NCBI GenBank assembly: GCA_963693085.1
Contig: OY856414.1
Span: 266,174,501 to 266,238,500 of the forward strand
Direction of reading: 5' to 3'
DNA: 64,000 bases
Source of the DNA: Alisma plantago-aquatica
Lineage: Eukaryota > Streptophyta > Magnoliopsida > Alismatales > Alismataceae
The notes under the pieces: generated by a model
Seen by the model: only the letters and a program-made list of their open reading frames with translations
What the model was told of the DNA's origin: nothing
Database searches by the model: none
Translations under genes and position numbers: made by a program
In this document: positions 23,346 through 35,940 of the stretch, in pieces
Layout: the number at the start of each line of letters is the position of its first letter
How positions within the stretch are numbered: position 1 is the first letter of the stretch

Positions 23346-24802
23346 TCACTTTTCGCCTTCAGCTATTTCCACATCCTGCAAACTGATCTCTGTCCTTCTC
23401 ACGAATGCTTCATCTTTGTAGTACCTTTTTACTCTGTGCCCATTTACTGGGAAAATGTTGGATGGGTCATCCTTATCATATAGCTCCATCATCCCTGATG
23501 GGTATATCTTTGTTACAGTGAAGGGTCCAGACCACCTTGTTTGTAGTTTACCTGGAAAAAGATGAATATAGGATTTAAATAATAAAACTTTGTCACCTTC
23601 ACTCACATCCTTCTTCCTCATGTGGGCATCATGCCACACCTTGGTCCTCTGCTTATAGATCCTTGCATTCTCATAGGCATGCATTCTCAGTTCTTCGATT
23701 TCATGTAACTGTAGATATCTCTTCTCTCCTGCCTTCTCTAGATCCATATTCAGGAACTTAATTGCCCAAAGAGCCTTGTGTTCAAGCTCTAAGGGTAGAT
23801 GATAGGATTTCCCATAAATCAACTTGTAAGGAGTAGTTCCAATGGGTGATTTATATGTAGTTTTGTAGGCCCAAATGGCGTCATCGAGCTTTATTGACCA
23901 ATCTTTCCTCGTGCGGCTGATGGTCTTCTCTAAAATCTGCTTGATCTGTCTATTCGAAACCTCCACCTACCCAGAAGTTTGTGGGTGGTAGGGTGTAGTG
24001 ACTTTGTGTTTAACCCCATACTTTCATTGGAGCGCTTCAAACTGTTTTTCCCCGAAATGCAATCCACCGTCGCTTATTACAGTATCAGGCACTCCGAAAC
24101 GAGGGAAGATAGTCTTCTCAAACAACTTGATCGCTGATTTGGAGTCGCACATTTGGGTGGCAACAACTTCCACCCATTTAGACACATAATCCACTGCGAC
24201 CAAAATGTATTGATATCCTTTTGATGGGGGAAATGGACCCATATAGTCAGTTCCCCATACATCAAAGATCTCGACTTCGACCCAATTGGCCATAGGCATC
24301 TCATTTCTTCTTCCAATGTTTCCTGTCGATTGGCATTCTTTACAAACTTTTACATAATTTGCAACATCCTTGAACAAAGAGGGCCAGTAAAAACCCGATT
24401 GCAGCACCTTGGCGGTGGTCCTTTCGCTCCCCAAGTGTCCTCCATATGGAGAGGCATGGCATTCTTTCAGAATGTTTGGAACTTCTTCTTCAGGGATACA
24501 CCTTCTATACCGGTTATCTGCACATCTTGTAAAGAGAAGAGGATCATCCCAATAGTAGTTCTTTACATCCAAAAAGAGCTTCTTCTTTTGATTGTAGGTT
24601 ATATCAGGAGGCAACTCTCCGCAGGCAAGATAATTACAAATATCTACAAACCAAGGCAAATTCTCATCTTTGGTTTCAACCATCAGCAAGGCTTCATCAA
24701 CATAATTGTCATTGATAGGTGGCTCCTTCTGGTCTTCGACTATGATCCTTGATAAGTGGTCGGCGACTACATTTTTAGCACCCTTCTTATCAACGATCTC
24801 GT
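23346..24802 (-). pseudogene. Athila-like RNase H tail and integrase (element B)
   Basis: On the minus strand the frame resumes after element D with the RNase H end ([10 protein letters not shown]). It runs through the zinc-binding region ([19 protein letters not shown]), the core with GTDYMGPFP (Asp), VISDGGLHF (Asp) and VEVSNRQIK (Glu), and the C-terminal domain (LQTRWSGPFTVTKIYPSGMMELYDKDD) to 23346. Stops at about 24024 and 23967 interrupt the core; the last 206 codons are open. The HHCC finger and D-D-E residues are all visible. It is about the normal length for an Athila integrase. The first 31 codons of the longer ORF at this place belong to the nested element D. Confidence 0.9.
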
Positions 24803-27800
24803 TGTTACGACCCCACCTCCCGATAACCCCCAATTAAGGGAGACCGAGAGGTTGAAGCCGCACCCATGACTTCCGGATCAAAGGTTCGGCAATTAACCAA
24901 GAATAATTATCAAATTTAACATACTATACTGAAAGCTATAAGAAAATAAAATTTTGCATACCTTTTTGAAAACTAGGATCTCTAAACTTCTATCCACAAG
25001 GATTCTACTCTAACTAATCCTCCTTGTATTTTACTTCATGTATTTCACAATATGACGGTTTACTGTTTGTCCTTTTGGCTTGTACCTAAAACGCCGACAA
25101 ACAAAACATCGGTCATCCGAAGCTGGTATGTGGGAGAAACAATAATCATGTAAATACGTTAACAATGTAATCATTCAATTAATCATTTAACAATCAAGAT
25201 TACATTTTAAGCCATACAACTCAATCCATACATATTCTCGAACTCTAGGTTGTCCCTGCAGTGGACATGGATATCACCTCTCTTTTAGGTAATAGAGTCG
25301 CATGGCACTACCCGAAGATAGCTCAATATCTAACTCAATGTGACTTGATGGTCCTACCTCAATGGTAGCCATGTACTAAGTCATCCATAGACCTGATGGA
25401 CCTACCCAATAGGTAGCCATGTACTAGGTCATCCATAGACCTGATGGACCTACCCAATAGGTAGCCCTGTACTAGGTAATCCATAGACCTGATGGACCTA
25501 CCCAATAGGTAGCCATGTACTAGGTCTTTCTCTAACCTGATGGACCTACCCATAGGCAGCCATGTACTAGGTTAGCTATAATGCCACAGAGAGAACCAGG
25601 ATCTGAGTTTGTAGGCATATATCCTTTTTGATAGTCATAGCCACATTATAGTTTGCAATATGAACATCCAAACAGTTTAGTTGCATTCAATGCGATTAAA
25701 CATTCGGGAATCCATCGGAAAACCTAAGCAGTTATTCATAATTAACCACATATCTGATTTGATGATTTCACAAGTATTAAGTAATTCCATCCAAGAAAGC
25801 AATCCAAGCAAGAAATTCAATAACCACATAATTCCTGAAAAGAATATGTACTCTATTTATTACACACTTTATCAAGAATCTACTTTATTGACTTGGATTC
25901 TCTTTCTAGGGTTTCTAATCCGCATTAAGATTTCATTAATATTCATTAGGGTTTCTTAGATCAATTTCTCAAACTTTATCCCTTTTAGGTTAACACACCT
26001 TGAAATACTCTTTTCCATTTATATGAACCTTAATTGCTCAACTATTCATTTTAATAGTCTTTTATACCCAAATTGACTTAGGATCATCACATCCCTATTT
26101 ATTCATGGATTTGGACACTTAAACCAATTAAAATACATGTTCTCCTAATTTAGGGTTTTCAAGCTCATTAATGCATAATCATGCATGAAACCCTAAATTA
26201 TGCCAATTATATAAAAAGATCATCTTTTTAAATCCTATTTTCACTTTTATTAACAATAGGTTAATATCAACTTGAATTATGTCATTAAGACCATTTACCA
26301 TCAAATCTAAGGGTTTTCCACTAAAGATGATAACTTTATGTACTTTTCCAATTTCAAGCATATAAACTCTAAATTAGACTAATCATGTGCAAAGTTCTTC
26401 CTTTTTGAACATAATGTACTTTTTTACATTTAAAAGGTTAACATTAACTCTAATGATCTATTAAACCCTATTAAACACTTTATTTATTTCAAAATAGGGT
26501 TTCTCAATCTTTAATTCATTAAAGATGATAATTCACACTACTTTTCGAACTATGATCAGATTCAGGCTATAAAACTATTTTTATTGGATTCCTTGTGTTC
26601 TTCTAATCAAAATTCATATATGATTTGTCTCAATCTGATTTTCCTATAATTAGTTACGAATTTATAAAGGAAATACCTTTCCGGCCAATCCGAAGCTGCC
26701 ACGTCGTCTATATCCATGCATGCGGCTCGCGATTGAGTTTGAAACATTTCGAAATTATGAAGATACCCTCAATAAGTTAGTGGCTTCTACAGCCCGCGGA
26801 GGGGCAAAATTGTCCAACGACACTTGCCTTCTTCTTCTTCCTCCTGGCGCGCTACTGTGCGATCGCAGCCCAGCTGCGGCTGCCCTAGTCATGCAGGAGT
26901 GGCTCCCCCTTCTCCTCTTGACCCCGTCGGCCACCGGGGAGGACTCCCTCGCCTCCGACGGCCCCTTCCAGGCCCTGACCGTCGGCCAAGATGGCCGGTC
27001 GTTCGGCCGTTTGGGCCTGCACAACGCAGCCCTGCTACAGAACTCCGATGATGCAGCGTGAAGTCATGGGCATGAGAGTGTAGCTGATCGATCCAGGGTT
27101 GATGTAGAAACTTCTCGCCTCCAACAAGACGGTTCCACAACTCGTCGTTGATCCAAAGATAGAACTATCCCCAAGGTTAGGGTTGTTGTACAAAATCGTG
27201 GAAGAAGAGGATAAAACTAGGTGTGGGATCTTTTGGGCTCTGTCCACGGCCTTTCCCTTATATAGGGAGGGTAAAGAAGCCCTCAGGATGGCTTGCCCAC
27301 GAAGAAACGCAACTCTTTTCTAAAAAGGAATTGATTTCTTCATTACCAAGCAAGTTCCTTTTTCTCTCTCTACTAATCATCTCTTTGATATACCTTATTT
27401 CTTGAATATGTTGGAATACGAAAATCCTTACTCTCTTTATTCTTGCCTTTTAGTTATTTGTCCCGAAATCTTGTTTTCTTTTAATAGAAAATACCATCTT
27501 TTGAAAAACAACAGAAAATTCATTATTAATGTATCACATTATCTTTTATTTTGCAAGTTTTGGTATTTTCTCCTTCTTTCCTCTTTATTGGGACTCCTTG
27601 GATCCCAAGATATTCCATTATTTCGAAATTCCCTTTCCAAGGATAATTATTATCCTTCTAGATGCATCTTTATGCATTATTTCACATTATCTCGTTTGTT
27701 TCTCATTTAAATACTTCCTTTTGGGGATTTCTTTTTATTTCTCTTTTATTTTCCTCATTGGATTTCCTTTTAATATTAGCAATCTCATGGATATGAAATT

Positions 27801-28216
27801 TCCCAAAGAAATCTCATTTATTCCCCTTTTCACTCATTTTCCATATTTTATCATTATTTTCAATTTCTTTCTTAATAAAGAAATACATAATTAATCTTTT
27901 CTTTTCTTATTGCTATTCTTTGCAACTTTAGACTCCTTGGAACCCAAGGAATCCAAGAGGCACGAAATCCCTCTTTGAATTTTCCCTCTAGAGGTTTCCA
28001 CATTCTTCTTTTCTCAAATATTCAATTATTCATTCACTAATTGAATTTCCTTGTTATGTGGGCCCAATAGCCAATAAAGCCCACAACACAGACATCAAGG
28101 CTATTGTAAACAAAATCCATGTATTCAAAACAAATTATACCATTCTTTGTTCAATTATCCATAATATGAGAAATTGCATTTCTCACCAAATGAACCCAAA
28201 ATTCAGGGTTATAACA
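24803..28216 (-). repeat. 3' LTR of element D
   Basis: 3414 bp. It includes a 48-bp tandem repeat (about 25340-25575), several AAACCCTAA words, a GC-rich block (about 26690-27060) and a TATA-like CTATATAAG on the minus strand (about 27264-27256). It is nearly identical to 32533-35940. The ORFs read through it (for example 113 aa at 26720) occur in both LTRs but resemble no known protein and are not called. Confidence 0.92.
25340..25575 (-). repeat. 48-bp tandem repeat in element D 3' LTR
   Basis: Four to five units of a 48-bp sequence around CTGATGGACCTACCCAATAG and GTAGCCATGTACTAGGTCAT. Because 48 is a multiple of 3, the minus strand stays open as a 16-residue repeat containing GRSIRSMDDLVHGYLL. 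The same array lies in the other LTR at 33070-33305. Coding use is unlikely. Confidence 0.85.
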
Positions 28217-31200
28217 TCCTTCCCCTCTTATAGGAATTTTGTCCTCAAAATTCTATGAATCAAACAAACAAACAAACAATTCAGGATAAGACTTTTCCAT
28301 GTCCATCATTGGCCCCTATGTGGCTTTACCGTACTCATGGTGCTTCCACAGAACCTTTATCATCACATATTCTTTTCTCTGAGTCCTTTCATCCCGGCGT
28401 CTATAAACTGCACAGGTGACTCAGGCCATGTCAGCCTCCCTTGGGGCTCACTAGGTTCATTGCTCAGCACATGGTCAGGTACCTCACATAGTGCTCTAAA
28501 TTTGACACATGGAACCCATCACACATTACTTTATCCTGAGAGGTAAGGTCAAACTTAACCTTCTCCACCAAACCATATCAAAAGAACACATGCATCGGGA
28601 ACTCAGCTCTCTTAGTTATAACTTAGAGGGGTTGGATTTTCATGTCACATATTCCCACAGTGAACTGCATGTCAGTCTACTTTGCATCTGCTCATGACTT
28701 TCGTCATCTCTAGGCTCCTTTCAGCCATTGCACGATCGAAGCAACTTCATATACACGCATTGTGGCCCTTTTTCTAACCATCATGTGGTCCTTTCACCAA
28801 CATGCCTTACTGAAGTGGTGACCGACACAACCTCCCTTACAGAGCTTCTTATAAAACCCGATACTGGCTATGGTGGTCATTGTCACATCTTTCGTAGGAC
28901 AAGAACTGTCTCTAGATATCACCCTGAATGAGCACACATGCCCTCATCAGACCCTTTAGTCTGGATCATACTAACCATAGTTAGGGGTGATAAACTATAC
29001 TAACATTGAGTTCTTCATGCACCTACTTCCATCTTTTAGAAGGAAACCTTTAGGTCAAACTCAAGAACCTTTGAACTCGCTTCATGGTGTAGTTGAACCA
29101 TCTCTCTCATGGGTAGTTCAACTAGATATGTCCCTTAACAGAACTCTTTCTTTCTCATGTTATCTAGGTAAGGCGACCTACCATAACCCATATTGCATCT
29201 CGATCTTCCCTGGCCCAGGGAAGACCTATCACAACATCCATAGTGTTGAGCTCCCATTCCCTCTCAGGGACTCTTTTGTCCTCTATATCGATACACTAGG
29301 TTACTGGGGTTCGTCCTTTACCTCCTGGCTTGCACGACCATAAACCACATGCAACTTCATCTTAAGCATCCAAAGTGCTATTGCCATTTTCCACGATGTA
29401 TGGTGATCTTCAGTCATGATTTCTTGTATGTTATGATTCCTCAAGATCGATTTCTATGAAACCCTAAACCACTCTAGTCAGGGTTTCATCACCTTCTTTT
29501 CCAAAGAAGTGCACTTGAGGTTCTACCACCATCCTTTCATTGCATCGAGGACTAGACTGGCTAACCAAACAACCCCTTAACCTTTCAATGTATCTTGTTA
29601 CATCTGAGTGTTGTCCAAACACCTCTCCTTTCCAAACTCAGGGTTAGCCAAACAACCTCTTCTAGCTTCTAGTCCAACAAGTCATATGTATCTCAACCAG
29701 AGCATCTATTACCACTTCACATTCTAGGTATTAGGTAACATTGATGACATACACTTCCATGTATTCCACTTATCATCTCGTCTCAAACTCTAAGTCTAAA
29801 TTCATTGAGAACACTTTTGAGCTCATTTTCCTGGTAATTAAACTCAACCTTGTATAAATTGTAAGTTCTACATAGCTCATGACAAAAACATCCTGGTAAG
29901 GTGACTACCTCATTCCTCTTAGTGTTTGCAAACCATCCATGTATCATTCACTTTACCATGGTAGGTTATCTTCTCTGTCCCCATTCCTTGTGGCAACGTT
30001 CCAACCTACATCATCTCATATCCTTGGTGTATGGCATGCGTAATGTCCTATCTCTCACCCCCATAACAAGAGGAAATAAGCATTTGGCTGCAGTCCAAAT
30101 ACAGAGTTCTTCCTGTTCCAAGAGTAGAGATGGTACATCCCACCTTGCCAATACACCTTTAAATCTAAGTTGCAACGTGCCACATATGTCTCTACATCAC
30201 ACATCATGATATCAAACTAGTCTTGAACCTACTGAGGTTTATATCCTTGGTCATCTCCTCTAGGTCTATAGGGTACCGGCTCTTTTGGGGTCATCCCTCT
30301 TCCCTCATGCATCAAGAGAGTGCCCTACTCATCTGCCCTTTGGGTCCCATGGGTTCATGAAGGTGATCAATCTCCTAACCCATGGCCCTCAGACAATGAT
30401 AGATGTTACCTGCCGACCCTATGGTCATGTGCAACAGGGGAATTAGGCAACTCCTACTTTCATCAGTCTTGTCCCTACCTGACCCAAGGATAGACTTAGG
30501 ATTCTCCATTTTAGTACATGTTCACTTAGAACCTTACCCAAGTCTTCATCATCTCTCTTTCTGCTTCCGTGGGCTGACTTACATCCTTTCATAGGAATCA
30601 TGGCAACCTGCCCTCCATAGTCAAGCCTCATATCGGTTACCTCCATAGTAACACATCCATATGCACATAGAGATGGATATCTATGGGTTTGTAGGTTCAT
30701 TCTCATACCATGTACTTTTCACTTAACTTCTCAAGATCATATGAGACCTCTTCAGGTTACCTTAAACCAACAAAACTGATATACACCCTACCAAGGGGTC
30801 CCTCTCCCAGGATGGGAGGAAACTATCTCTTGACAACAAGGTCACAAAATCTCTTAGGTCTAGGGTTTACATCCACATGAGCACCCTACCATGCTATTAA
30901 GGCACAAGCTGATCACCTACTGAACCATGCTAGGTCATACTTATCCTCTTTCCTCAATGTTGGATCAAGATCATACCTTTCCTTATCATCAACCTAGCTG
31001 TGAGGGGTTCATCAAACACACCTTAAACTTAAGGGGCTTCTCTTTTCCTCTATACATGAGGAGTACCATGCTCGCTTCTATAGGAACTCAACTTCTCATC
31101 ATGAGCCTTAGGTACACCACTTCCCCTCTTAGGCCTAGGAACCCTAGGTTTACTTGTAGGTGTCCAACTTCATGCTCTATCTCTTAACCATGAATCAAAC

Positions 31201-32532
31201 TTGCAAAAGGCATGGCATGCACTTCCTATCATCCTTCAACTCGAGCAACACTTAGAGTTGGGTCCTCCTTAAGGACAACCAACAAGGTACAAGGCCCGTT
31301 ACTAAACCCTTCTAGGTCTAAGGAACTCTTCTTCCTACCTCAGAAGGTAAACACCTATACCGTAAGCACATATGTACCAGAAACTTCATCTTCTCTCTCT
31401 AGGTTTTGGTCCCTCTAAAGCCAACCAAGGTATCATCAACTTTCAGGGATCGATCATGAGGCAACCACTATCATCCATTGTTCAGGGTTTTAGGCTTCCA
31501 ACCTTCTTACTGGGTTTCCTGCTCTCTCTAGAGCTAACCCTACATCCAACCTCACCATTAGATGTCCTCTCTTCAAGAAGGATCCACCTCAAAAGAATGC
31601 CCTACATGGGTGAAGCTTAGGTTCGAACTTATGGTTGTTTAAGATCATCCATAACCCTTTATGCTCCATCATAATTCCTTATCCAGGGTTTCATCCTACT
31701 GTCAGCACTATGACGTGCCCTAGGTGCCATCTATACCCTACTTGCACAAGCCCATAGGGTTTCTAAGGTCCTTCACTACCATCATCATCTAAGGTGCTAT
31801 CCTTTACCCTAACATGCATGACCCTTCCCAGGGTTGGGTTGCCAAAGGTGCTAGGTCACCCATGGATCCTATGGCATCCCAAAGGCATGTCCCTTCGAAC
31901 ACCTGGTCCAACTCATCTCTCTCTAACCATCACTTAGGGTTAGGGTTAGCATCATCCTCGCAGGATGTGTCAGGTCTCTACTTGCAATGGAGATCTCTAT
32001 CTCCAAGACTAACTCATCCTCTTGACAAGAAGGTCTAGCCTCAGGTCTCTTCTGAGGACATGACAACTTATGTCATACGACCTAAGCATGTATCTATTCT
32101 TTAATTTGCGCTTAATCTATTAAGCTTATGTCCATGACATCTTATTTACATGCTTTTCATTAATTTAGTGGAGGATTCCTTAAACCTTATTAACCCATAC
32201 CTCAAGAGGGTGAGGAGAAGAAAGAAAACCTTATTCCTTTAGGTCCTTATCAGAATTTTGTGGTGAGAAGGGATGAATAAGATGAGAAGTCCTAAAGGTA
32301 TCTTATTTCGATTCATACCCTAAGACTTCGGCCAGGCAGTCACACAGATCTGAGAGTCCTCGTATTCTGACTAGTGGTGTGGAGGAAAATATTGCCAGCC
32401 CCCGGTCGTGATCCTTTTCTAGACACCTCTGTCTTTCAGATAATCCTCTAATAACTCCCGCAGGTTCTATGGAGTTTGCAAAATTTAATAATTATTAATG
32501 GTTAAATGAGGAACCTACGCTCTGATACCAAA
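28217..32532 (-). pseudogene. Decayed gag-pol interior of element D
   Basis: There is no long ORF on either strand, but the minus strand keeps recognisable pieces. Near 29245-29165 is an integrase core relic (TMDVVIGLP, then AIWVMVGRLT). Near 28470-28262 is a chromodomain relic (ESPVQFIDAGMKGLREKN, then after a shift VMIKVLWKHHEYGKAT and SYPELF). The polypurine stretch follows. Many stops and frameshifts separate them. The pieces place it with the Tekay/Del-like chromoviruses. Short plus-strand ORFs in this region are shadows or noise. Confidence 0.7.
32519..32530 (-). other. Primer-binding site of element D (initiator tRNA-Met type)
   Basis: On the minus strand TGGTATCAGAGC starts two bases after the 5' LTR end. 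It is complementary to the 3' end of plant initiator methionine tRNA, the usual primer for such elements. Confidence 0.85.
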
Positions 32533-35500
32533 TGTTACGACCCCACCTCCCGATAACCCCCAATTAAGGGAGACTGAGAGGTTGAAGCCGCACCCATGAC
32601 TTCCGGATCAAAGGTTCGGCAATTAACCAAGAATAATTATCAAATTTAACATACTATACTGAAAGCTGTAAGAAAATAAAATTTTGCATACCTTTTTGAA
32701 AACGGGGATCTCTAAACTTCTATCCACTTAAGGATTCTACTCTAACTAATCCTCCTTATATTTTACTTCATGTATTTCACAATATGACGGTTTACTATTT
32801 GTCCTTTTGGCTTGTACCTAAAACGACGACAAACAAAACGTTGGTCAGCCGAAGCTGGTATGTGGGAGAAACAATAATCATGTAAATACGTTAACAATGT
32901 AATCATTCAATTAATCATTTAACAATCAAGATTACATTTTAAGCCATACAACTCAATCCATACATATTCTCGAACTCTGGGTTGTCCCTGCAGTGGACAT
33001 GGATATCACCTCTCTTTTAGGTAATAGAGTCGCATGGCACTACCCGAAGATGGCCCAATATCTAACTCAATGTGACTTGATGGTCCTACCTTAATGGTAG
33101 CCATGTACTAAGTCATCCATAGACCTGATGGACCTACCCAATAGGTAGCCATGTACTAGGTCATCCATAGACCTGATGGACCTACCCAATAGGTAGCCAT
33201 GTACTAGGTCATCCATAGACCTGATGGACCTACCCAATAGGTAGCCATGTACTAGGTCTTTCTCTAACCTGATGGGCCTACCCATAGGCAGCCATGTACT
33301 AGGTTAGCTATAATGCCACAAAGAGAACCAGGATCTGAGTTTGTAGGCATATATCCTTTGTGATAGTCATAGCCACATTATAGTTTGCAATATGAACATC
33401 CAAATAGTTTAGTTGCATTCAATGCGATTAAACATTCGGGAATCCATCGGAAAACCTAAGTGGTTATTTATAATTAACCACATACCTGATTTGATGATTT
33501 CACAAGTATTAAGTAATTCCATCCAAGAAAGCAATCCAAGCAAGCAATTCAATAACCACATAATTCCTGAAAAGAATATGTACTCTATTTATTACACACT
33601 TTATCAAGAATCTACTTTATTGACTTGGATTCTCTTTCTAGGGTTTCTAATCCGCATTAAGATTTCATTAATATTCATTAGGGTTTCTTAGATCAATTTC
33701 TCAAACTTTATCCCTTTTAGGTTAACAAACCCTAAAATACTCTTTTCCATTTATATGAACCTTAATTGCTCAACTATTCATTTTAATAGTCTTTTATACC
33801 CAAACTGACTTAGGATCATCACATCCCTATTTATTCATGGATTTGGACACTTAAACCAATTAAAATACATGTTCTCCTAATTTAGGGTTTTCAAGCTCAT
33901 TAATGCATAATCATGCATGAAACCCTAAATTATGCCAATTATATAAAAATATCATCTTTTTAAATCCTATTTTCACTTTTATTAACAATAGGTTAATATC
34001 AAATTGAATTATTTCATTAATACCTCAAATCTAAGGGTTTTCCACTAAAGATGATAACTTTATGTACTTTTCCAATTTCAAGCATATAAACTCTAAATTA
34101 GACTAATCATGTGCAAAGTTCTTCCTTTTTTAACATAATGTACTTTTTTACATTTAACAGGTTAACATTAACTCTAATGATCTATTAAACCCTATTAAAC
34201 ACTTTATTTATTTCAAAATAGGGTTTCTCAATCTTTAATTCATTAAAGATGATAATTCGCACTACTTTTCGAACTATGATCAGATTCAGGCTATAAAACT
34301 ATTTTTATTGGATTCCTTGTGTTCTTCTGATCAAAATTCATATATGATTTGTCTCAATCCGAGTTTCCTATAATTAGTTACGAATTTATAAAGGAAATAC
34401 CTTTCCGGCCAACCCGAAGCTGCCACGTCGTCTATATCCATGCATGCGGCTCACGATTGAGTTTGAAACATTTCAAAATTATGAAGATACCCTCGATAAG
34501 TTAGCGGCTTCTACAGCCCGCGGAGGGGCAAAAGTGTCCAACGACACTTGCCTTTTTCTTCTTCCTCCCGACGCGCTACTGTGCGATCGCAGCCCAGCTG
34601 TGTCTGCCCTAGCCGTGCAGGAGTGGCTCCCCCTTCTCCTCTTGACCCCGTCGGCCACCGGGGAGGACTCCCTTGCCTCCGACGACCCCTTCCAGGCCCT
34701 GACCGTCGGCCAGGATGGTCGGTCGTGCGGCCGCTTGGGCCTGCACAACGCAGCCCTGCTGCAGAACTCCGGTTATGCAGCGTGAAGTCATGGGCATGAG
34801 AGTGTAGCTGATCGATCCAGGGTTGATGTAGAAACTTCTCGCCTCCAACAAGACGTTTCCACAACTCTTCGTTGATCCAAAGATAGAACTATCCCCAAGG
34901 TTAGGGTTGTTGTACAAAATCGTGGAAGAAGAGGATAAAACTAGGTGTGGGATCTTCTGGGCTCTGTCCACGGCCTTTCCCTTATATAGGGAGGGTAAAG
35001 AAGCCCTCAGGATGGCTTGCCCACGAAGAAACGTAGCTCTTTTCTAAAAAGGAATTGATTTCTTCATTACTAAGAAAGTTCCTTTTTCTCTCTCTACTAA
35101 TCATCTCTTTGATATACCTTATTTCTTGAATATGTTGGAATACGAAAATCCTTACTCTCTTTATTTTTCCTTTTGGTTATTTGTCCCGAAATCTTGTTTT
35201 CTTTTAATAGAAAATACCATCTTTTGAAAAACAACACAAAATTCATTATTAAAGTATCACATTATCTTTTATTTTGCAAGTTTTGGTATTTTCTCCTTCT
35301 TTCCTCTTTATTGGGACTCCTTGGATCCCAAGATATTCCATTATTTCGAAATTCCCTTTCCAAAGATAATTATTATCCTTCTAGATGCATCTTTATGCAT
35401 TATTTCACATTATCTTGTTTATTTCTCATTTAAATACCTCCTTTTGGGGATTTCTTTTTATTTCTCTTTTATCTTCCTCATTGGATTTCCTTTTAATATT

Positions 35501-35940
35501 AGCAACCTCATGGATACGAAATTTCCCCAAGAAATCTCATTTATGCCCCTTTTTCACTCATTTTCCATATTTTATCATTATTTTCAATTTCTTTCTTAAT
35601 AAAGAAATACATAATTAATATTTTCTTTTCTTATTGTTTTTCTTTGCAACTTTAAACTACTTGGAACCCAAGGAATACATGAAGCACGAAATCCCTCTTT
35701 GAATTTGCCCTCTAGAGGTTTCCACATTCTTCTTTTCTCAAATATTCAATTATTCATTCACTAATTGAATTTCCTTGTTATTTGGGCCCAATAGCCAATA
35801 AAGACCACAACACAGACATCAAGGCTATTGTAAAAAAAATCCATGTATTCAAAACAAATTATACCATTCTTTTTTCAATTATCCTTAATATGAGAAATTG
35901 CATTTCTCACCAAATGAACCCAAAATTCAGGGTTATAACA
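32533..35940 (-). repeat. 5' LTR of element D
   Basis: 3408 bp, same start and end words as 24803-28216, and only scattered differences by eye. It carries the 48-bp array (33070-33305), the GC-rich block (about 34420-34790) and the TATA-like word (about 34988-34981, minus). Confidence 0.92.

Larger units (their letters stand above)
24803..35940 (-). mobile_element. Element D: chromovirus-like LTR retrotransposon nested in element B pol
   Basis: LTRs at 24803-28216 and 32533-35940 start TGTTA and end TAACA. The primer-binding site next to the right LTR and the polypurine stretch next to the left LTR (minus strand AAGAGGGGAAGGA) give minus-strand orientation. The flanks CTCGT (24798-24802) and CTTGT (35941-35945) are a 4-of-5 target duplication. 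The host pol frame is in phase across the element after one target copy is removed. The interior is 4.3 kb of heavily decayed gag-pol. Confidence 0.9.

Noticed and set aside
24803..24833. First 31 bases of the minus-strand integrase-like open frame ending at 24024
   Set aside because: These codons come from the LTR edge of element D joined by chance in frame; they are not part of the integrase.
25340..25575. Regular 48-bp direct repeats that could suggest a CRISPR array
   Set aside because: The repeats are contiguous without unique spacers and lie inside a plant LTR; a simple minisatellite.
26720..27061. 113-codon open frame present in both LTRs of element D (also 34444-34785)
   Set aside because: LTRs are copies of one another at insertion, so presence in both is not independent evidence; the GC-rich composition opens three frames at once and no family is recognised.
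28337..31620. Series of 60 to 118-codon open frames on the plus strand
   Set aside because: They run against the minus-strand gag-pol relics of element D, share no motif with known proteins and are of the length expected by chance.
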